This document shows positions 27,381 to 35,865 of a stretch of 64,000 nucleotides of DNA, piece after piece. The stretch covers positions 62,001 through 126,000 of the forward strand of contig DATGUF010000041.1 in NCBI GenBank assembly GCA_035301485.1. Direction: 5' to 3'. This stretch comes from CALEAR01 sp035301485. GTDB taxonomy: Bacteria; Pseudomonadota; Gammaproteobacteria; Pseudomonadales; Alcanivoracaceae. Numbering within the stretch: position 1 is the first letter of the stretch; each line of letters opens with the position of its first letter. The translations under genes and the position numbers were made by a program. The notes under the pieces were generated by a model that was given only the letters and a program-made list of their open reading frames with translations, was not told where the DNA came from and made no database searches.

Positions 27381-28907
27381 TCAAACCTTGGGAATTACTT
27401 CATCCCAAAGCATTAAACGCTCTTGCTGAAATAAAACGGTTTCAGCAACTTTCTTATCCAAACCCATCACATTCTGCTGGTTTGGATGCCATTCATCCCA
27501 CTCTGCAGCACCGTGGTGAGCAAAGTTCCCCCAAATTTTTTGTACGCGATCAGACAATGCCTTTGCTTCAACCGTGCCACCTGTAAACATCTTGCCTATG
27601 GGTGTGTCTGTAATGCCAAACACAAAAGGCACATCCATTACATGAAAGGCGCCTAGCGGCAGCCCAAAACCATTCTCAGACCAAAGCAGTTCATAGCCCC
27701 AGCATTGGCCACCAGCTTGCTGCTGCGCGCTTAGTAAACGCTCTGTTGGCACTCGAAAAATTCGGTCAGACTCCATAGCGGTATACCAATCGGTTAACGC
27801 TCTCTTTGCGTGTGGCTCTACTATCTTTTGGTACGCAGCAAATAACGCCTCACCATGCTCAGGCAAAACACGTTTAAAACGACGTTTGATATCCTCTTCC
27901 GTTAACGCCTGTAAATCTGCCATCGCTATGCCACCATTAAAAGGCGGCACATACTGAAATAAGTTCCACTCTTCATGGCAGGTTCCTGCTAGTAATGGAA
28001 TGTTTTTTGCTGCGCCACTCGCAATGGCGTCAATAGGTTTTTCTGGCAAAAACTCATCAATGACAGGCAGAAATGGCATGCCATATTGTGGTGTGGTAGT
28101 GCGCATTCCCCTTTCTACAGGTATCTTCATCACTTCACGCTGTGCGCGCACTATTTCCTTGGGGGTGGCCTGTAGTAACTTTTCTGCTGCGCTGCCATCT
28201 CCAGGCAATGCGGAAACTATTATTTCAGCAATACGAGTAGCCTCTTGTTGGCTTAATACCATATCTGCGGCACCAGATTGAACCACAGCACGATGAAACA
28301 ATCCTTTCGCTTGAGGCGCAGCCAACAGAGAAGCCACGGCAAAACCGCCCGCAGACTCTCCAAAGAGCGTTACTTTATGTTTATCGCCTCCAAAGGCGGC
28401 TATATTGCGCTGTACCCATTCCAATGCTGCAATTTGATCGCGCAAGCCAAGATTACTGTCAAAAGGTAATTCAGGTGCCAATTCGCCAAAGTAGCCAAAG
28501 CCCCAAGCGCCCAAACGATAGCTTACGTTAACAACTATCACTTGTTGGCTACGGGCTAATTGCTCACCGTTATAAAGGAGCTGCGAAGGCGTACCATTGG
28601 TAAAACCACCACCATGTAGCCATACCATCACAGGAAATGGGCCATCACCTTTAGGCGCCCACACATTCAGGGTTAATGCACCCTCGCTAAGCTCTGTCAC
28701 CCCTATTAGCGGGTTAATTTCTTGCCAGGCAGGCAACCCATAGCTATCCATGGTTTGCACTCCGCTCCATGGCTCCACGGGCTGCGGCCGCTTAAACCTG
28801 TTTTCACCGATAGGGGCTGCCGCAAAGGGAATCCCACGGTACTCAATGACGTTCTCACCCGCTGGAATTCCCTGTATAGAACCTGTATCAAGATCAATTA
28901 CTTGCAC
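27381..28907 (-). CDS. Type B carboxylesterase (para-nitrobenzyl esterase-like)
   Basis: A 508-aa alpha/beta hydrolase of the carboxylesterase/cholinesterase family. The oxyanion loop is LHGGGF, the nucleophile serine is in LFGESAGGF, an acid is in GTCHEEWNLF and the histidine is in GAFHVMDVPF. No signal peptide is seen, so it is probably cytosolic. The substrate is unknown. It is followed by bolA. Confidence 0.9.
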   Translation of the reverse strand: MQVIDLDTGSIQGIPAGENVIEYRGIPFAAAPIGENRFKRPQPVEPWSGVQTMDSYGLPAWQEINPLIGVTELSEGALTLNVWAPKGDGPFPVMVWLHGGGFTNGTPSQLLYNGEQLARSQQVIVVNVSYRLGAWGFGYFGELAPELPFDSNLGLRDQIAALEWVQRNIAAFGGDKHKVTLFGESAGGFAVASLLAAPQAKGLFHRAVVQSGAADMVLSQQEATRIAEIIVSALPGDGSAAEKLLQATPKEIVRAQREVMKIPVERGMRTTTPQYGMPFLPVIDEFLPEKPIDAIASGAAKNIPLLAGTCHEEWNLFQYVPPFNGGIAMADLQALTEEDIKRRFKRVLPEHGEALFAAYQKIVEPHAKRALTDWYTAMESDRIFRVPTERLLSAQQQAGGQCWGYELLWSENGFGLPLGAFHVMDVPFVFGITDTPIGKMFTGGTVEAKALSDRVQKIWGNFAHHGAAEWDEWHPNQQNVMGLDKKVAETVLFQQERLMLWDEVIPKV

Positions 28908-29020
28908 AATGATGCTCCAATATTATTGTTGTGGAGCCTAATGTACCAGTACTCAGCACTGCAAATGAAGCGATAGAGGTAATTTGCGCAAAAAGCGCCC
29001 TGTAAGGGCGCGGCAGGGGC

Positions 29021-30424
29021 TTATAAGCTGTCGCCAAAATCCTTACGGAACTGAGCTACGAGCTTTTCTTGCCAATCCGAGACGGGCTGCAAGCGACCAT
29101 AGAAGAAACGTAATATTTCTGGTTCTTCAGTAAAAGTTAAGCCACCGATCAAATGGCGGTGTTTATATAACCACTCAATGCGATCTACTGCATACTTAAC
29201 TTGTGATAGCGTGAACACACGCCTCGGCATGGCCAATCTAACCAATTCCATATTAGCTAATAGCTCAGTACCATCAGGCTCACGCTGTTCAGACATAGTA
29301 CCCCGCTCCATGCCACGCACCCCACTCACAATATAGAGTGCGGCCGCTAATGCCCCAGCGGGATATTCGGTTTGCGGTATGTGGTCAACAAACTCCATTG
29401 CATTAATATGGCAGCCTAACCCACCAGGAGGTGTAATAACTGGCACCCCAAGTTTTGCTAGCTCATCCACCATATATTCAATGAATTGAGGGCCTTGATT
29501 GATATTTGTCTCGTCCATGGTTTCTTCAAGGCCTACAGTAAGGGCTTCCATTTCCCGCACTGACATACCACCATAAGTTAAAAAGCCTTCGTATAAAGGT
29601 ACCAAGCCACGCATGCGGCTAAAAAGCGCCTCATCACGGATACAAATACCACCCCCACGTGCGCTACCTAACTTGCGCGCTGAAAAATATAAAATGTCTG
29701 ATAAGTCAGCAATGCGCCGGGTAATCTCCCGAATACTTAACGACTTACAAGCTTCTTCACGTTGCTTATTGAAATAAAGGTTGTCTGCCAACAGGCTCGC
29801 ATCAAGCACTAGTAACAAATCAAATTCATCGCAAACAGCTCGAACCTCCTCAAGGTTTTGCACCGAAAAAGGTTGGCCGCCAATAAGGTTAGTGCCTGCT
29901 TCCATGCGTACAAAGGCAATTTTTTCAGGGCCATTGCTGGTAATGACTTCACGCAATTTTTTGATATCAATGTTGCCCTTGAAAGGATGCGTGCTGGTGA
30001 CTTCTAGCCCCTCGTCTATCACCACTTCTTCCACTACCCCACCATTGAGCACAATGTGCGCTTTGGTAGTTGTAAAGTGATAGTTCATGGGAACAACATC
30101 ACCTTCTTTAACGAGTACTTGGCTGATAATGTTTTCTGCTGCACGCCCCTGGTGTGCGGGCAAAAAATAATCCATCCCGAAAATTTCATTCAGCTTTTTC
30201 TCTAGACGCGTATAAGTGGCACTGCCCGCATAACTATCATCGGCCACCATCATGGCCGCCAATTGCTGATCGCTCATGGCGTTCACACCACTGTCTGTCA
30301 GCATATCCATAAACACATCATCGTTATGCAACAAGAAAGTGTTGTTGCCCGCTTCGTTCATTGCTTCTAAACGACGTTCGATGGGCTGTAAATTTAACTT
30401 TTGTACGATTCTTACTTTATGCAT
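29021..30424 (-). CDS. Divergent tyrosine phenol-lyase/tryptophanase family PLP enzyme
   Basis: A 467-aa fold-type I PLP enzyme of the beta-eliminating lyase family. Many landmarks fit: NTFLLHNDDVFMDMLTDSG, DDSYAGS, AHQGRAAEN, TNLIGGQP and PLP lysine Lys251 (FSARK). The carboxylate-binding Arg401 (AMPRR) and the MERG and LRFF segments follow tyrosine phenol-lyase rather than tryptophanase (whose last segment is LRHF). But the PLP-pocket DATR motif reads DASLL, so the arginine is leucine (Leu211). SGKKD reads ARKLG, and GGHAVFLDA reads GGLGCHINA. A role in tyrosine or tryptophan cleavage is therefore doubtful. It stands alone on the minus strand, 113 bases before the esterase gene. No clear Shine-Dalgarno site is visible. 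Confidence 0.75.
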   Translation of the reverse strand: MHKVRIVQKLNLQPIERRLEAMNEAGNNTFLLHNDDVFMDMLTDSGVNAMSDQQLAAMMVADDSYAGSATYTRLEKKLNEIFGMDYFLPAHQGRAAENIISQVLVKEGDVVPMNYHFTTTKAHIVLNGGVVEEVVIDEGLEVTSTHPFKGNIDIKKLREVITSNGPEKIAFVRMEAGTNLIGGQPFSVQNLEEVRAVCDEFDLLLVLDASLLADNLYFNKQREEACKSLSIREITRRIADLSDILYFSARKLGSARGGGICIRDEALFSRMRGLVPLYEGFLTYGGMSVREMEALTVGLEETMDETNINQGPQFIEYMVDELAKLGVPVITPPGGLGCHINAMEFVDHIPQTEYPAGALAAALYIVSGVRGMERGTMSEQREPDGTELLANMELVRLAMPRRVFTLSQVKYAVDRIEWLYKHRHLIGGLTFTEEPEILRFFYGRLQPVSDWQEKLVAQFRKDFGDSL

Positions 30425-30672
30425 TTCTAGGGGGACTTTTTCCCCACTAAAAACTTTACGCTAGCCATAAAAAGAGGCTCCTGTAAGACCTAAGCTTTCA
30501 ATAAGAATGTGAGATGATATAAAACGTTAAGGATCTTACCTGAAGGGAGAAAAAGAGGTGGCTAGAAGTTACACCTAAATGATCTAGATCAAAAGAAAGC
30601 ACGAATAATTGATGCTTCTGCTTCAGCGGCCAAGGAAACTTTATTGGCACAGGCAAGCATTTTCTAAGGGGC
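30425..30672. other. Intergenic region upstream of the lyase gene
   Basis: About 250 bases without a gene separate the lyase from the tRNA cluster. A G4/C4 hairpin (GGGG...CCCC, near 30430-30450) lies just upstream of the lyase ATG and could mask its start. Nothing else is recognised. Confidence 0.5.
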
Positions 30673-30707
30673 ATAAAAAAAGCACTTAAAGTTACCTTTA
30701 AGTGCTT
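30673..30707 (-). terminator. Terminator of the tRNA-Gly-Cys-Leu cluster
   Basis: AAGCACTTAAAG (30680-30691) pairs with CTTTAAGTGCTT (30696-30707). On the minus strand the stem ends in a run of T, nine bases after the tRNA-Leu CCA. Confidence 0.85.
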
Positions 30708-30715
30708 GATTTTAT

Positions 30716-30804
30716 TGGTGCCCGGGGCCGGAATCGAACCGGCACGAGAGTTACCCCTCGAGGGATTTTAAGTCCCTTGCGTCTACCTATTTCGCCACCC
30801 GGGC
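30716..30804 (-). tRNA. tRNA-Leu (anticodon UAA)
   Basis: An 89-base tRNA with acceptor GCCCGGG / CCCGGGC, the GGTTCGATTCC T-arm, a long variable arm as expected for leucine, anticodon TAA in the loop CTTAAAA and an encoded CCA end. Confidence 0.96.
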
Positions 30805-30830
30805 TTGAAACTTATTACTACTTACAAATT

Positions 30831-30904
30831 TGGAGGCGCGGGCCGGAATCGAACCGGCGTACACGGAGTTGCAGTCCGCTGCATAACCACTCTACCACCG
30901 CGCC
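30831..30904 (-). tRNA. tRNA-Cys (anticodon GCA)
   Basis: A 74-base tRNA with acceptor GGCGCGG, anticodon loop CTGCAAC (GCA), T-arm GGTTCGATTCC, discriminator T and encoded CCA. The U73 discriminator is characteristic of tRNA-Cys. Confidence 0.96.
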
Positions 30905-30923
30905 CTTAGAATGGTGTAAAAAT

Positions 30924-30999
<76 letters not shown>

Positions 31000-31048
31000 T
31001 TCAAAACAAAAAAGCTATTGGTGTTTTGCTTCTCTGTGTGCGGCGTGC

Positions 31049-31076
31049 ATTTTACATGAGGGGTGATGGCTGTCAA
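31049..31076 (-). promoter_or_regulatory. Promoter of the tRNA-Gly-Cys-Leu cluster
   Basis: On the minus strand TTGACA (31071-31076) and TAAAAT (31049-31054) are 16 bases apart, followed by a GC-rich discriminator (GCACGCCGC). That is the pattern of stringently controlled stable-RNA promoters. Confidence 0.75.
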
Positions 31077-31149
31077 GCAAGAAACATACGTTCGCTGAAA
31101 CTTTGCACAAGCACCACCTCAGGCGCTCAAGAAAACCACAAAGCGCCTA

Positions 31150-31773
31150 TTATTCAGCCACCGACTCTTCTTCTTTCGCCCACAATAATGGCCAAGCCGC
31201 AGCCAAGTACTGGAACATAGACCAAAGGGTGAGCAGCGTTGCCACATACAGCAAAATATAAGAAAGCCACAACTGCCAAGTCATAACTATGGAGGCTGTA
31301 GCTTCATTGATCGCTGGCGGGTAATACAACAACAATGCGATAGCAATCATTTGCACGACGGTTTTCGTTTTACCCATCCAACTCACCGCCACACTACCTC
31401 GCTCACCCAGTTCAGCCATCCATTCGCGCAAAGCAGATACGGCAATTTCACGAGAGATAATAACCAAAGCTGGGATGGTCATCCAAATGTTGTGATGGCT
31501 ATGCACAAGCAGCACTAATGCCACGCCCACCATTAATTTATCTGCCACTGGATCTATAAAAGCGCCAAAGCGGCTAGTTAATTGCATTTTTCGTGCTAAG
31601 TAACCATCCAAGGCATCGGTGATGCTTGCCAATATAAAAAGGCTAGAAACGATTATCGGGCTAGATTTTAGCGGCAAGAAAAAAACCAACACCAACAACG
31701 GAACGGAAGCTAAACGCGCCAACGTTAGCAGGTTTGGTGGGTTTAAAACGGTTGCATAATCAGGTTTTTGCAT
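31150..31773 (-). CDS. pgsA: CDP-diacylglycerol-glycerol-3-phosphate 3-phosphatidyltransferase
   Basis: A 207-aa inner-membrane enzyme making phosphatidylglycerolphosphate. The CDP-alcohol phosphotransferase motif DGxxAR...G...D...D is seen as DALDGYLARKMQLTSRFGAF followed by DPVADK. Several membrane helices flank it. It lies between uvrC and the tRNA cluster, an order shared with Pseudomonas. Confidence 0.95.
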   Translation of the reverse strand: MQKPDYATVLNPPNLLTLARLASVPLLVLVFFLPLKSSPIIVSSLFILASITDALDGYLARKMQLTSRFGAFIDPVADKLMVGVALVLLVHSHHNIWMTIPALVIISREIAVSALREWMAELGERGSVAVSWMGKTKTVVQMIAIALLLYYPPAINEATASIVMTWQLWLSYILLYVATLLTLWSMFQYLAAAWPLLWAKEEESVAE

Positions 31774-31821
31774 GGCACCAACTTATTTGGGTTTAATAAA
31801 TAGATTTTAGCGTTACAGCTT

Positions 31822-33651
31822 TCATTCGTGCAGCCACGAGTAAATGGTGTGAGCAAGCCGTGGCCCTACTCCCTCCACCACGGCAATGGCTTCTTCGGAA
31901 GCATTGCGTAACTGAGCCAAACCACCAAAATGGTGTAGCAAGGCTCTTCTTCGTTTCGGCCCAACGCCAGGAATCCCCTCTAAAGCAGACCCTGTACTAC
32001 TTCTTTTACGCCTTGCACGGTGACCAATCAGGGCAAAGCGATGCGCCTCATCGCGAATTTGTTGCAGTAAGTGTAACCCTCTATTCTCTTGGGGCAAGAC
32101 TATTACAGCACCGTCTTGTTTATGCAACCGTTCAGCGATGTTCTTTTTCTTCCCGTGTGCTTCACTTATTCCTAAAATTTGCACTTCCGGCAGCCCCAAC
32201 TCGGCCATTACTTCAGCTACTGCACTTACTTGCCCTTTACCGCCATCAATTAATAATAGATCTGGCATTGCCTGTTCACTTCCTTTAGCCCTTTTGTAAC
32301 GTCGCTGTACCGCTTCTGCAAGTGCAGCATAATCATCGCCGGCTTGGGCAGGATTAACATTGTAACGCCGATACTCTTGTTTCAAAGGGCCTTCCACATT
32401 GAACACCACACAAGCCGCCACTGCCTTCTCACCCCCAGTATGGCTAATATCAAAACACTCTATTCGTTCTGGCAACACAGATAACGACAGTGCTTCTTGT
32501 AACGCAATAAAGCGCTGTTCTAAGTGTTCTTTGTTCGCCAACAACGAAAGCAAGGAAGTGCTGGCATTTTCATTAGCAAGCCGCAACCAAGCTTGGCGCT
32601 GCCCCCTCACTTGCGAAGCAAAGCGTATGCGCCGTCCACTTTGCTTGAATACCGCATCAGCAATGCTATCTGTAGCAAGAGGAAGGTTGATTAACACCTC
32701 TCTTGGAAGCTGAATAGTTTCATCTTCAGCCAAATAATATTGTGCTAAAAATGTTTCTAGCACTTCTTCCGCTGAACTATCCAATTGCAAAGTAAAGGCA
32801 TGGCTTTTATGCCCTAGTAGACGCCCATTGCGAACAAACAGTTGCTCAACCACTGCTTGGCCGTGACGGCTAAGCACACTTAAAACGTCTACATTAGCGT
32901 CTTGGCTACCTGTATCCACATGTTGTTTTTGTTGAATTAAACGCAAAGAAGCTATTTGGTCTCTAATTTCTGCCGCTTTTTCAAACTGCAATAATTCAGC
33001 CGCCGCCACCATTTCTTGCTCTAACTTTCCAAGCACCTGTTGGTCGCGCCCTTCGAGAAAATCCACTGCAAACTGCACTTGTTGTGCATAGGCCTCTTTA
33101 TCCACTAGGCCTACACAAGGGGCGGTGCAACGATTTATTTGATATTGCAAGCATGGCCGAGAACGTTGTTTAAAGAGCGAATCTTGGCAATTTCTAAGCT
33201 TAAAAACCTTCTCAAGAATACTCAACGCTTCTTTTACACTGGCAACACTCGGATAGGGACCAAAATACATGCCCGTTTTATTACGCTTGCCACGGTGAAA
33301 ACTGGCGCGTGGGAAATCGGTAGATTGATCGATGAGAATAAAGGGGTAGGATTTATCGTCACGCAATAAAATATTATAAGGCGGCCGATGTTCTTTAATA
33401 AGTGCCTGTTCTAGCAACAGCGCTTCAGTTTCGTCGTGGGTGACGGTAACTTGCGCATCTGCCACACGTTTTAGCATGGCTGCCGTTTTACGACACGTAA
33501 CGGTGCTTAAAAAATAACTAGAAAGCCTAGCGTGCAGGTTACGCGCCTTGCCTACATAAAGAATTTTTTCTTTATCATCAAAAAAACGGTACACACCAGG
33601 CTTGCGTGTGCACCGTTCTGTAAATGTTTTGCCGTCAAATTGAAGGTTCAA
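31822..33651 (-). CDS. uvrC: Excinuclease ABC subunit C
   Basis: A nucleotide excision repair nuclease (609 aa) that makes both incisions. It has the N-terminal GIY-YIG domain (PGVYRFF, ILYVGKARNLHARLSSYF), the UVR motif near residue 205, the C-terminal RNase H-like nuclease (ECFDISHTGGEKAVAA, LLIDGGKGQ, DEAHRFA) and a helix-hairpin-helix end (IPGVGPKRRRALL). The start is an unusual TTG at 33651. It gives MNLQFDGKTF, matching the family N-terminus, and no ATG in frame upstream fits. Only two bases separate it from gacA. Confidence 0.95.
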   Translation of the reverse strand: MNLQFDGKTFTERCTRKPGVYRFFDDKEKILYVGKARNLHARLSSYFLSTVTCRKTAAMLKRVADAQVTVTHDETEALLLEQALIKEHRPPYNILLRDDKSYPFILIDQSTDFPRASFHRGKRNKTGMYFGPYPSVASVKEALSILEKVFKLRNCQDSLFKQRSRPCLQYQINRCTAPCVGLVDKEAYAQQVQFAVDFLEGRDQQVLGKLEQEMVAAAELLQFEKAAEIRDQIASLRLIQQKQHVDTGSQDANVDVLSVLSRHGQAVVEQLFVRNGRLLGHKSHAFTLQLDSSAEEVLETFLAQYYLAEDETIQLPREVLINLPLATDSIADAVFKQSGRRIRFASQVRGQRQAWLRLANENASTSLLSLLANKEHLEQRFIALQEALSLSVLPERIECFDISHTGGEKAVAACVVFNVEGPLKQEYRRYNVNPAQAGDDYAALAEAVQRRYKRAKGSEQAMPDLLLIDGGKGQVSAVAEVMAELGLPEVQILGISEAHGKKKNIAERLHKQDGAVIVLPQENRGLHLLQQIRDEAHRFALIGHRARRKRSSTGSALEGIPGVGPKRRRALLHHFGGLAQLRNASEEAIAVVEGVGPRLAHTIYSWLHE

Positions 33652-33653
33652 AG

Positions 33654-34307
33654 CTACTCTATTGCGTCTATGAGCCCCACATCCACCATGCCATGCCGAA
33701 TAGCCAAAATGGTCATCTCCACATCGCTCTCAACACCTAACTTTTCGTAGATGCGGTAGCGGTAGGTGTTTACTGTTTTGGGGGATAAGTAAAGTTGATC
33801 TGCTATTTCCTGTACTTTATGGCAATTAATGATCAATGTCATTACTTGCAGTTCACGTTCAGACAGCACTTCCATGGGAGATGCCGTGCCTGTGTAGGCC
33901 TTTAGAGCCATCGCTTGTGCAATATGCGGGCTAATATAATGCTGCCCAGCTTTAACTACTCGAATTGCACGTACCATTTCATCGATACCCGCTCCCTTAG
34001 TAACATACCCCACCGCACCCGCCTGTAACACCCTCGACGGAAACGGTTCTTCTTCATAGGCAGTAACAGCTATCACCTTGATGGCATCGAAGTAGCGCAC
34101 TAGTTTTTTAGTGGCTTCCAAACCACCCATTCCAGGCATTCTAAGATCCATCAACACAACATCTGGCTCATCTTCTCGAGCTAGTTCTATTGCCTCTTCA
34201 CCACTTGCCGCTTCCGCTATCACTTCTAACCCACGCACATCCTGCAACATCCGAGACAAACCGGTACGTACGAGTTCATGATCATCCACTATCATTATTT
34301 TCAACAT
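33654..34307 (-). CDS. gacA: Response regulator GacA/UvrY
   Basis: A 217-aa NarL/FixJ-type response regulator of the GacS/GacA (BarA/UvrY) system that drives small RNAs acting on CsrA/RsmA. The receiver domain has Asp54 as the phosphorylation site (VLMDLRMPGMGG). The C-terminal LuxR helix-turn-helix (LSERELQVMTLI, LYLSPKTVNTYRYRIYEKLGV) is intact. The uvrC gene follows directly, the conserved partner. Confidence 0.96.
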   Translation of the reverse strand: MLKIMIVDDHELVRTGLSRMLQDVRGLEVIAEAASGEEAIELAREDEPDVVLMDLRMPGMGGLEATKKLVRYFDAIKVIAVTAYEEEPFPSRVLQAGAVGYVTKGAGIDEMVRAIRVVKAGQHYISPHIAQAMALKAYTGTASPMEVLSERELQVMTLIINCHKVQEIADQLYLSPKTVNTYRYRIYEKLGVESDVEMTILAIRHGMVDVGLIDAIE

Positions 34308-34677
34308 TTCTATAATCCCTAATAGTAATGAGCAGTACTGCTATTTTTGTTATTTGTTAAATATAAAGCCTTAGGCACTGAAGAAGATTAACCACCTGTA
34401 CGTAAAAAAATTGCATGACACCATTTTGGTGTCACATGATTTTTCGTTCAAAAAAAGAACGTTTCCTCTGCTCTTCTCTCACAAACAAAAACAATATAAG
34501 ATGCAAAAAAAACACTTAACCCATTGAAATAAATGTATAAAAATATAATTATTTATTTTATTTTCTATCTTTAAAAAAACTGACCACTAATAAATTCCTA
34601 AAACAAACCCACTTTCTCTCAAGCAATTATACGTTGTAGCTTACAAGGCATGGCGCTCATTGCCTACAGCTTAACTC
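34308..34677. other. AT-rich intergenic region between gacA and crcB
   Basis: A 370-base region contains no gene. It is AT-rich, especially 34480-34600. It holds the gacA promoter region and a hairpin at 34417-34435. A second small stem, CGTTC / GAACG, lies near 34445-34461. Confidence 0.6.
34405..34435 (-). terminator. Likely terminator of the crcB pair
   Basis: TGACACC / GGTGTCA with a five-base loop is followed on the minus strand by TGCA and seven T. It lies about 240 bases beyond the second crcB stop. The long gap makes assignment moderate. It could also be a regulatory palindrome upstream of gacA. Confidence 0.5.
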
Positions 34678-35052
34678 TTAGTATAGTGCTTTTTTAAACG
34701 TTCTAAACCTATCCGCAGTTGCGCCTCCAACCACATAGCACAACCACCACGAGCCTACGCAAGCTAACACCCATAACAACATTCCCATAAGGCTCATTTC
34801 CTGCATTAAAAAAATTCCAGACACAGCCGAAAAACTAGTAAAAGTGCCCCAACATCCGGTCAACCAAAAAGCGCGCTTTTGTACTTGCGTTACTAGACAC
34901 TCTGACACGGCAAAGGCATAACAGCCCAGTGCATTAATCATAAACAAAGAGAATAAGTGAGCTTGTTCAAGGCCAAACCCAGCAATAAACCATTCGCCAC
35001 CTAGACGTAGCAAGGCTCCAACAACAGCTCCCGCAAAAACATATACCATCAT
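34678..35052 (-). CDS. crcB: CrcB/Fluc-type fluoride channel subunit, second of a pair
   Basis: A 124-aa membrane protein with four predicted helices. CrcB features are GAVVGALLRLGGEW, MINALGCYAFA and GTFTSFSAVSGIF, which correspond to the GxxGxxxR, VNxxG and TTFST regions, though they diverge. The family forms dual-topology fluoride exporters. Genomes with two copies often make antiparallel heterodimers. ATG 35052 overlaps the stop of the upstream crcB copy, so the pair is translationally coupled. No fluoride riboswitch is seen. Confidence 0.8.
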   Translation of the reverse strand: MMVYVFAGAVVGALLRLGGEWFIAGFGLEQAHLFSLFMINALGCYAFAVSECLVTQVQKRAFWLTGCWGTFTSFSAVSGIFLMQEMSLMGMLLWVLACVGSWWLCYVVGGATADRFRTFKKALY

Positions 35053-35393
35053 GTATTCAACACCTGTAACAACGTAAACGGAGCCCACGCTAGCAAACCA
35101 CCTGCAACTACATAGATAATAAGAGCGCCTAGCCGCCCTTTCGTTGTGGGGTATTTCTCGAACACTTCTTCCACTTGCCCCGAAACAGTAGAGAAACCCG
35201 CTAAAAAACCAAGTAGCACCACCAAAACAAATCTATCCGCATTAAAGAAAAACAAAAAAACGCCCACTAATACAGAGGCTACGGCATTGATTTGCCACAC
35301 GCCCAACCCTAACCGTTGGCACCCAAAGCGTGTGCACGCCCCAACAGCACCACTAAGCAGGGTGGTACACATAAGATAAAACGACATAAACAC
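35049..35393 (-). CDS. crcB: CrcB/Fluc-type fluoride channel subunit, first of a pair
   Basis: A 114-aa membrane protein with four helices. It has SGAVGACTRFGCQRLGLG, WQINAVASVLVGVFLFF and LLGFLAGFSTVSGQVEEV, matching the CrcB layout, with FSTVS in the ion-site segment. The VNxxG motif is reduced to INAVAS. It overlaps the following crcB by four bases, a typical arrangement for Fluc heterodimers. Confidence 0.78.
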   Translation of the reverse strand: MFMSFYLMCTTLLSGAVGACTRFGCQRLGLGVWQINAVASVLVGVFLFFFNADRFVLVVLLGFLAGFSTVSGQVEEVFEKYPTTKGRLGALIIYVVAGGLLAWAPFTLLQVLNT

Positions 35394-35465
35394 CTTTTAT
35401 TTATTACAAAAAGAACAAACACAGCCTTGAATTGCTGCTTTTTCACGCAAACTAAAGAAACTAAC

Positions 35466-35493
35466 TTGACTGATGAGTAATCTTCGCTATTAT
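35466..35493 (+). promoter_or_regulatory. Promoter of tRNA-Ser
   Basis: TTGACT (35466-35471) and TATTAT (35488-35493) are 16 bases apart, ending about 33 bases before the tRNA. Both are five-of-six matches to sigma-70 boxes. Confidence 0.7.
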
Positions 35494-35526
35494 TCGACCT
35501 CAGCACAACTTAATGCGCAATCTTTT

Positions 35527-35616
35527 GGAGGAGTGGCAGAGCGGCTGAATGCAACGGTCTTGAAAACCGTCGAGGATTTGCGTCCTCCGTGAGTTCGAAT
35601 CTCACCTCCTCCGCCA
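35527..35616 (+). tRNA. tRNA-Ser (anticodon UGA)
   Basis: A 90-base tRNA with acceptor GGAGGAG / CTCCTCC, anticodon loop CTTGAAA (TGA), a long variable arm, T-arm GAGTTCGAATCTC, discriminator G and encoded CCA. In P. aeruginosa a tRNA-Ser lies next to the yccA homologue. Here 7.4 kb separate them. Confidence 0.97.
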
Positions 35617-35622
35617 ATACCT

Positions 35623-35649
35623 AAGCCCTTGATTAACAAGGGCTTTTTT
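35623..35649 (+). terminator. Terminator of tRNA-Ser
   Basis: AAGCCCTTG (35623-35631) pairs with CAAGGGCTT (35637-35645), followed by a run of T. It starts seven bases after the CCA. Confidence 0.92.
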
Positions 35650-35865
35650 GTTTTTACTCACTTTACTCAATAGCACATGATTTTGGTTTTGCTTGCCTCA
35701 ACTACAAATCTCTTCACGCTGCACAAGCGCAAAATATCTATTAACTACTTGATCTACTAGGCTTACTTAAGCAACCTATAGGCATCAACATAATAAATTC
35801 AATATTCAAGAGTTAGCGGATGTAGCCTAGCCACTCGCGCTAACTTTACGGATAAGAGAGCACGG

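Noticed and set aside
35394..35526. Fluoride riboswitch upstream of the crcB pair
   Set aside because: The conserved core of the crcB motif was looked for on the minus strand and is not visible; this stretch holds the tRNA-Ser promoter on the other strand.
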